A stretch of 64,000 nucleotides of DNA. It comes from Symbiodinium natans (taxonomy: Eukaryota; Sar; Dinophyceae; Suessiales; Symbiodiniaceae). Positions 40,991-49,900 of this stretch are shown in pieces. The translations under genes were made by a program, and so were the position numbers. The notes under the pieces were generated by a model. The model was not told the DNA's origin and made no database searches. It worked only from the letters and a program-made list of their open reading frames with translations. How positions within the stretch are numbered: position 1 is the stretch's first letter; every line of letters starts with the position of its first letter. The DNA is taken from NCBI GenBank assembly GCA_905221605.1, contig CAJNDS010001335.1, positions 541,938 to 605,937 of the forward strand. Direction: 5' to 3'.

Positions 40991-43900
40991 CACAGTAGGA
41001 CTCGGAAGGACAGGGCCTATGCCTTTGAAGCGCGGTTGTCAAGCCTGGACGACGCGTCATGCACCGAGCCTGGGGGCGGAAGTCGTGAGCTCCTCCGCTA
41101 TGACGGGGAAGAGCCGCTCGAGCTCTCGCCAGGTGATGGGGTGCTGGTGCCAGTCGTGCGGGAGTCAGGAGTCTCCGCAGAGGGATCCCTGTCCGAGGTT
41201 GTGCTTCCGGTTGAGTGTGGGGTTGAGGCTGTGCCAGGTCTCTGGCCCACAGGAGAGGGTAAAGGGTTTGTTTTGCTTGCAGCCCAAGAGTGTGATCACT
41301 CTCTCCAGCCAGGCGAGGTTGTTGCGGAAGTGCGTTCCGGCCTCGTCAGCACTGCGGCTTGTGGTTGTGGCGCGATTGAGACGGTGTTCGAGTCAGAGCC
41401 GTCTCCGCAGGCATGTGCGGATTGTGGGGTCGCCGTTGCTTCGGTTGACCATGACCCGTGCTTTGCTTGCGGGTCCGCGTCCAGGGCCGCGGCAAGAAGC
41501 TTCCAAGGTTGTTCCTCGTGCGCGCGGTCCTTTGGGCGGCTGCGTACCGGCGCCAGGATCGGTGTGCTATCGGTCCTTGCTGCGGTGACTGTTCTCGCTT
41601 CGGTGTGGGGCGGGAGCGGCCCGGTTGGGCGCCCTGTTGAGGAGCCTGGAGTGCTTACTTGCTTGGACCACCTTCCAAGCGTCGACAGCTGGTGGGAGGC
41701 GCCAGGTGGTTACGCGTCTGTGTGGGGTAGGCGCCCTGCGCAGAAGGACCTTGGGACCGTGGCGGTCGAGAAGGCGCCTTACGAAACGTGCTTGCTTCAG
41801 CGCGCAGGTGAGGCGTGGCGTCTTTGGGACACGAGGGATTTGCGTGTGGCGGAAAGCGTTGCGTGCAGCGATGAGGTTCCCGTCACCGAACGCCTCGCGG
41901 TCTTTAGGACGCGCAAGGGGCCACGCTGGGCTGGCTGGCGTGAGGGATCGGCCACGGCTGAAAGAGGCGCAAGTGACGCTGTGCGCCCAGCAGACGCGGT
42001 CGACACGGCGCGCTGCCCGAGCTATCATATCGTGGAGAGCTGGGACATCGATAAGATGATCGAGGAGCCTCCAACGGACTATTATTATGAGCAGCTCGCG
42101 GCAGATATGCGCGCCCGGCACCCTAAGGCGTGCCCGCACCTCCTCGACCACCTCGTTTCCTTAGAGGGTTTCCTAGATAAGTCAATCTTGTTTGGGTTCT
42201 CGTTTGGGATCAGTAAGGCCGAAGTTTGTGTCTCCAAAGGTAAGCTCCTAGGACACAACATTGGGCGGGACGGGAGTTCGCCTGACGAAGAGCGTTGTCA
42301 GGCGGTGATTGACTTTCCCCCGCTCTGGGAGAAGCTTCACATTCAGCAATTTTTGGGTTGCGCAAATTGGTTGCGCGGCTACCTGCCTGTTGAGTATGGG
42401 CACGCAGCCAAGATTTTAGGGCAGTGGCAGAAGCCAGGCGCCGTCTTTCCTGAAGGCGGGCTGGGCTCAGCCGCCACCGAGGGTTGCAAAGCCTTTAAAG
42501 CGATTAAGCGCATGATGCAGAACCGCATCAATTTGGCTACCTTCGATGAGGCCTCTGCTGCGGATGGGTCGTGTCCCCTTGAGCAGATCGCGGATGCGTC
42601 GGGCATCGCGGTAGGGGGCAGCGTCGTGCAGATGACGCGTGACTTGAGTCAGCTCAAAGTGCTTATGACGCACTCAAAGAGCTTGACCCCCACGCAGCAA
42701 AACTGGCCGCCCTTGATACAGGAGGCGTTTGCCCAGCTCGAGGTAAAGCGGGCGACACGCCGCATGTTTGGCTCTATTCGGACTCTGTGTTGGACAGATC
42801 ATGCCAACCTTACCCGAGCGCAAACGTCGGACATCGGAATGGATCCGAAACTCGTCCGGTGGGTTGCGGAAATCCTTATGGATGGGTCCGAAATAAGGAG
42901 CCTTAGCGGTCGCTCAGCGACGCTGGGTGACAGTTTTAGCCGCAATCCCAAAGATCGGGATGCGCTCCTTGCGGCGAGGACGAAAGATCTCGAGGGCCTT
43001 TCGGGCCAACTCCGAGGTTTCGACCTGGACCAGTACCTCGGAGAGGGTACTGAGGGTGACGGACCCGTGCCCTGGGCGGTCGGCAACGACGCCGTCCCAG
43101 AGCCTGCGGGCCGTGTCCAGGCCGCGGCTGTGCCGATGTGCGTCGTCGCAGCCCTTCCGGTGCGCGTCATGGTTGTCTTTGACTACGCGCGTTGGAAAGA
43201 GCAGGACGCAGAGCTGACTGAAATCAGGCGCGTTTTTCAAGCGAGCCTCCCTGGAGTTTCTGTGGCTGTCAGGGGTTGTTGGGGTCCGTTTGAGGATACC
43301 GACGGGCTTGCCTCGCATTTTGATTGCGGGGCCGGCAGGCTCGCAGGGACCAAGAAGATCAAGCGGATCAGGGTCGACTTGCTTACTTCGTGTGCCAAGG
43401 TTCTTAGGGAAGCTTCGGGGTTTCGTCCGCAGTTCCTCGTAGGACTAGGGCAAGGCGGGCTTGTCACAGCCGTCCTTAGGTGGCCTTTGGTTGTTGAGCT
43501 CACGCTCCAAGCAAGGAACCTGCAGCGCAAGGAAGCCAGGGCTGTAGGAGAGGCTTGGGCAGGCATCAAGGCTATCTGGGCGGTGCGGCCACGCCTTTGG
43601 CGCACGCAGCAAGGCCACTTGGAAGTGGCCGAGGCTTGTCCGGAACTCAAGAAGGATTTTCCGGAGCCTCCCCTGCGAGGTTTTGGGATCGTAGGGAAGC
43701 AGGCATTGGGGGCGGAGGTTCTGCGGTCCTTGAGGCTGGACGCGGTTCGTTCCATTGATGATGCCAGCATTAGAGGGATGCTGGACGAACCGTCACGACC
43801 CCTCTGGGACCATGAGGGTCTGTGCATCTGCGGCAAGCGGACCTACCTGTTTTCTCGCTGCCCCGCCTGCATCGAGAAAGAGGCAGTCGATATCTCGGTA

Positions 43901-46900
43901 GAGATAGCCGAGCGGGAGGAGCCCGAACCTCCGCTTGAGGGCGACCTTGAGGCCCATGAGGTGGGCCTAGAGGTCAACTCCGTCCTTGCAACTTTGGATA
44001 GGACAGGAGGTTTGGTTAGGGTTAGGTCCTCAACCATCCAGCAATGGGCGGTAGGGTTTAGGACTACGCCCAAAGATGCTCCAGTTCCCACTGCATATGG
44101 CATGCTGAGTGGGAAGATATGGAAGAAGAGCCATTCCATGAAGCTCAGCCTCGGCTCCCAGCACAAGGATCTTTCCAAGTGGGGCGATGTGAAGCCTTAC
44201 TGGACCACATGGGTGGTTAGAGAAGATGGTGCTGTGGTGGCGGGGCACAACTGCTCGCCCCTGAATGTGGTTCAGGGCGACATCGTCGTGCATTGGTCGT
44301 CAGTGGTGAACTGGCACGGCCACAGACATGTCGTGAATGAGCAGTGTGAAGTGCTCTGGAGGTCTAATGGTAAAGAGGTTGCCTTAGACCCCTCCTTCGG
44401 CAAGCTGATAGCCCTTGTGGGTAGGGTTACTCAGGTCATTGGCTGGCGGGCAACCGGAGAAGCAGCTTCGGATCCCCGCAGGTCTACCCTGCAGGCGTCA
44501 AGGGTCCTTGCTCAATTCTCTTCGTCCAACGAGGGCGTAGAAGGGCATTGGACCGCGGGCGCTATCAGTCGCGGGAAGAATGCCAATGAGTGCAAGCTGA
44601 AGGGTAGAGTTTTGGCGTTTATGGGTGAAGAGCACAAGGGCCCTGCAGTGGTTCTAGAGCTCGTTAGCCATAGCCCCATCCTGTGCATTTGGGACCATTC
44701 CTCAACCAAGGTCAAGGTCGAGTTTAAGGGCGGTGTTCCGTCTTTGAGCCTGATCGCGGAGGAGGACGAAAATCGTCGTGAGCAGCTTGCGGTCGAGGCA
44801 AGGGACGCGGCGAACATTTCGGAGTTCCGAGTCACGGGATCCCTTCGTACGGCGTGGTACGAGGGTCAGCGGCGCGATCCCTCATTGGCGGGCTCGATTC
44901 GCAAGCCAGAGCCGCCAATGGAGATATCCGGAGACGGGTTGCTTGAGCGCGAGGTGACCCTCAGGACGGGTCAAACCGTCGTTGTCCCAGTGGTTCCCAA
45001 CGGGGCTGCGGGCGCGAATGGGGTGACCTGGCGCCGCGCTTGCTACAATTCAGTCCACTGTGGAGTCCTTGGGGCCCATAGGTCTGCTGAGGTTACCGTC
45101 AAGCTGCTAGAGAGGGCAGTCTGGTGGCCCGACTTAGAGAAAGATGTGCGGACCTGGGTCGCCAAATGTCTCGCTTGCATTAAAGGCCGCTCTCGACCGA
45201 CGAAGGTTGAAGCTCGTGCGGTCAAATGTGGCGCCGAGACATGCTGGCAGGAAGTCAGCGTGGACTGTGAAGGTCCGAACCGAGAGGACAGGGAGGGGCA
45301 TAGGTACTCGCTTACGTACTTCGATTGCCTCAGTCATGCTGTCCTCCTCGAGCCGATGAGGTCTCTGACTCATGCTGAAGTCAGGAGGGCGTTCGTGCGC
45401 TGTGTGCTTCGCAGCAGGACGATCCCGAGCCTCATCAGGTCGGATAGAGGGCCAGAGTTCAAGAATGCGCTCATGGCAGAACTCAGCGCTATGCTTGGGA
45501 CCGAGTGGCGGTTCAGCGCGCCCTTGAGGCCTTGTGAGTTGGGCGCAAACGAGCGAGTCCACCAAGAAGTTCAAAAGGTGCTGGGGGCGGTCGTCAGGCA
45601 AGTCGGCGCCTCCCTTTCCGAAGCTTGGTCGGATTGGCTCGTGGTGGCGGAGTACGTCATAGATAACACTCCGGGACCCCACGGGTATACCCCGAGGGAC
45701 CTAGAGCGGAGCTGGTCGCTCGCTCTACCACTTGAAAAGGACGTCCTGCGAGACGCCTTGCAGTTCGAACCCATCTCTGATTGGGCTCGGAGCCAGTTTA
45801 AGCAGTTCTCGGAACTAGCTGCTGCGGTCCGAGAGCACTGGACGCGGTCTTCAGAAGCGCGGGCGAAACTTGCAAATCGCCATAGGCGCACTGTGGACCT
45901 TAAGCCAGGAGACCGAGTGGTCTGGAACGCTCCGAGGGCCCGTTCAGAGGGGGCGGGGCGTGTGCCTTGGAAACCGGGTCTGACCGGCCCCTGGCGCGTG
46001 TTGGAAGTCAAGGGCCACAGGCTCACCTTGGAGCCCGTGTCGATGGAGTCGGGGGGTACTTCTTCCGCCCGGCGCGGCCCGATGGAGGCGCACGCGGAAG
46101 ACTGCATTCTTGTTCCTGCGGATGCAGATGGCGCGGAATCCCGCGAGCCGGTCGTCTTTGAGGACGATGGAACCGGCGGGGACGGCTCGTCTCGCCCCAG
46201 CTTAGGGCAACAGGTTCAAGGCGACGCCAAGCAAGTGGAGTTCACGCTGACCAGGCGCGGGAGGGACTTCGTCCTCCGCCTTGGCGACCGCATTGCCTAT
46301 CGGGGTGTAGGTGGAGGCCCTAAGGTGTGCAGGTTAGGACGGGTTACGCAGGTAGATGCTGCCCGTGCGCAGGTCGGCGTGCACCGCTATCTCCCCGATG
46401 CCAGCGGGGTTCGCGTCAAATGGCGGCTTGCATACATCGCCGAGGACGGTGCGCTCACGCTTTCAGAGGGGACTCGTCCGGCCCACGAAGCGGTTACCGT
46501 CAGGGAGATCATTTCCAAGGTCGACCTGAACCGCGACGGCGTGCTTGCTGCAGCCTCGGCCAGGAAGTTGGACAAGGGAGCGTACTCGTTGCAGGACAGG
46601 ACGCTCGAGAGAGCGTCTCGCGCCAGAACGGGTGTGCTCTCGATCCGAGAGGCCCTCGCGGACCTCTTGGTCGCGGAACCCCGCGTGTTGCAGCCTAGGG
46701 CTTCCCCAGAGTCGGGTGCTGTCGAGAGTTGGTTCCGGCAGTATTTCCTTGGAGGGGTTGCCGATGTCTTAGAGGTTGCTTGGGGTGACGCGGTCGTTTC
46801 CGACGCGGCTAGGAGGCACGGGTACAGGGTTGTTCCAGCTTTTGTGCAAGGCAAGCAGGCCTACGGGATCACCTGGAACCTGGCCGCAGAAGGGCACTTA

Positions 46901-49900
46901 GAGGCAATTAGCGGCGCTGTTTTGCGCGCAGAGCCGAAGGTGCTCGTGATTGGGCTTGAGGGCAAGAATGTGCCCCGAGCTTTCCTTCAGCTAGTCGTCC
47001 GGTGTGCGCAGGAACGCACGCGCGCGGGCGCCCACGTCGCGCTGCATTTGCAGGCACAAAAAGGCGAGTGGGAACCCTGGCGGCTAGAGGAGTGGGGCGC
47101 CTTGTTTGGGACGCTCGCAGAGCCACGCTGGCCTTGGGCTTTCGTGCGGGCTGACATATGCCAGTTCGCGCGGGCCAGTGGCCGCGACAACCTCGTTGAG
47201 AGCGGGGCCCTGTGGCTCGCCGATTTCAGCTTGGAATCGGTAGGTTTGAGGTGTAGTAGGCCGGATGCGTTAGGCGCAGTGCAGCACAAGCACGTTGGGC
47301 GCGCGCAAGCCGACTACAACCTCATAGGGGCGTCTTTCTGCGCATCACTCCAGGACCTTGGTCTGAGGGGCGCAGAAGAGCTGTGCACCGCTGCAGTTGA
47401 AAGCTTTCCAGCCACTGCGGGTGCGGATAGCGCCGCGGCTGCACCACAGCCCTCTCCAGTCATTCCCCTCCCGGACGTGCGCTCGGGCGAGGACCTCACG
47501 CCAGCAGAGCGTGCGGAGCTGGATAAGGAGGTGGATAAGTACGCCGCTGAGAAGGAAGCGTTTTGGCGAACCAAGGCGGACGCCAAGGACTGGGATTCCG
47601 TCCGGGCTGACCTTGAGGTCTATGCTCTTGCGGGCGAGAAGGTCGCGGAGGATCCTAGGCGCACCGAGGCCTATAGAGACCTCGTATGGTCGGGTTTGAA
47701 GATCGAGCCTGGACCAACCAGACCAGGGCTGACCGATGCTGACATCGCAGCCGTCAGGGAGGTCATACGGCGAAAGGCCGCTGGGTTCTGGGTGGAGGAC
47801 ACCACCAGGACCACGGTCAGGAAGTTCGCCCATGACTGCATCCCCACCGGGCCGCCGGTCTCGTCCCAGCCTCACAGTCTGAGGGGCGAGTCCGCGCAAT
47901 GGGTCGACGACAAGCTTGAAGAAGAATGCAAGCGGGGTCAGTTGATCCGCGGCAGCTCGGCTTGGGGATCTGCGCCGTTTCCGACCAAGGAAATGCCCAG
48001 CTACAAGCGGCATAGGAAGCGACGCTTGGTGGTTGACTACCGCCGTGTGAATGCCCGAATTAAGCGCTCCACGTACTATTGTCGGCGGGGTAGCGATGTG
48101 CTCGCCGCCGCAGTAGGTTCGGTTTGGTATACCTTCGTGGATGCGGTTAGTGGGTTTAATCAAATTAGGAACACCAAGCGTGCCCGCGAGGTGTTGGCCA
48201 TTGTGGCAAGATCAGGGAAATATCTCCCTGTCGGCCTCACCTTTGGCCCGATTAACGGCCCAGACGATTTCAACTTTGTGGTTGATAGGGCCTATGCCCC
48301 CGGCAGAGGTAGGCGCCTTAAGTATACTAAGGAGTGGATAGCCTACGTGGATGATCTTACTGTTAGGACGGGTAGGGTCATTGATGGGCAGTTTTTCACT
48401 GATGCCCAAGCCGAGGGGGCGGTGCGCGAAGCGTGCGCCAAAGGGGCAGTCGCAGCTCCGCAGAGCGCGTCGTCTGCTCTTGAAGCCTTAGGCGTTCGCG
48501 GTGCGCACAACACCAAGCGCGCGAACCATGACGCGGCGCGCTCAGACCAGAATCACCCCACGCGCGTTCTGATGCTCAGGATGTTGGGGCTGTTCGGGTG
48601 TTTCTGTGTTCAGGGCGGGTGTTTTTGGGGCGGGCCGTTTCCCAGGTCGCCGGTCTGCGGGCAGAAGGATTTTTCGTCGTTCGTCGCGTGCAGCTTCGTT
48701 CCTCTGTCTCGCAGCCAGTGTTTTGCAAGCAGGCCTAGAGGTTCGGTCCAAGGTCGAAGCAGAAGCCTTAGAAGCCTTAGAAGCCTTAGAGCCCAGACCT
48801 TAAGGAAACTCCCCAAACCCCCGCCGCAGCGGTTCAAGTGTGTTGTAGAACCTAGGGTAGGTAGTCCCTCCCCGCGTTCGTGCCTGTGCACTGCGCCCCG
48901 CTGCGGGTCGCGACCAGACCGCGCGGGAGCGACCGATCGGTCGCCCGGACCTTCGTGGTCAACCACAAGGCCCCGCTGCGGGCCGTGCCCTGGCCGCGCG
49001 GGAGCGGCTGCCTACCACTACTGCACACCGGCCCCTTGCAGCGGGCCGTGTCCTGGCCGCTCAAGGGCGCGTCAGGTTTTTTTCGCCCATCGGAGGTCCA
49101 GCAAAGCCGCGGGCCTCAGTGCCGCGATGGGTGGAGGAGGGTCGAAGGGCAGGGGCAAGAGCAAGAGTCCAGGCCCTAAGGGCCGAAAGGGCCCGCCCAC
49201 GATCGACGACGTGCAGCGTATGCTAGTCCGATGCATGCGGCACGGCGAAGCTGGTTGTAGAGGCCGGTTCGCTCCGGGCGGCCTCTACCCGGTTGATGAG
49301 TTGATCGAACAACTCGGCATCACCATCAACCAGTACAACCAGGCGGTCGCGCACGACGCCAACCAGCGGAAACCGAGGTTGGATACCTCGTACGCTGGCT
49401 ACTTGCGTGCCTTCCAAGGCCACTCGGCCGATTGCGGCCATCCTATGGGATTCATGATGGAGGGCCTAAGTGAGACCGCCATCAATGATCTTATATATCG
49501 GTATGGCCCGGCCATGTGGCACGGCACGGACTTGCATGTCGTGCCGAGCCTGATCGAGAATGGCTTGATCCCCGGCGGCGGGCCGGGAGGCCGCCTCGGG
49601 GTGCACTACGTCCTAGGGCACTGCCCCACGCAGTGGGAGGACGGAAGACGCGGGTTCCGCCGCGGATCGACTTGCATAGTCGAGGTCCGGTTGGCGGTCC
49701 TGCGGGACGCCGGAGTGCCTATCTATGCGGGAGCAGATGGGGTGGCTCTCACTGGCCAGATTAGAGCCACCGGCATCTCCCGCATCTGGGCACTCCCCAA
49801 AGGCTCAGCTGTTTACTCCATCTTAATAGCTGAGCTAGAAGTGGATCGGTTGATCCAGCATGTCGACCTAAGGAGTTTAGGCGACACCAGTGCGGGCCCC

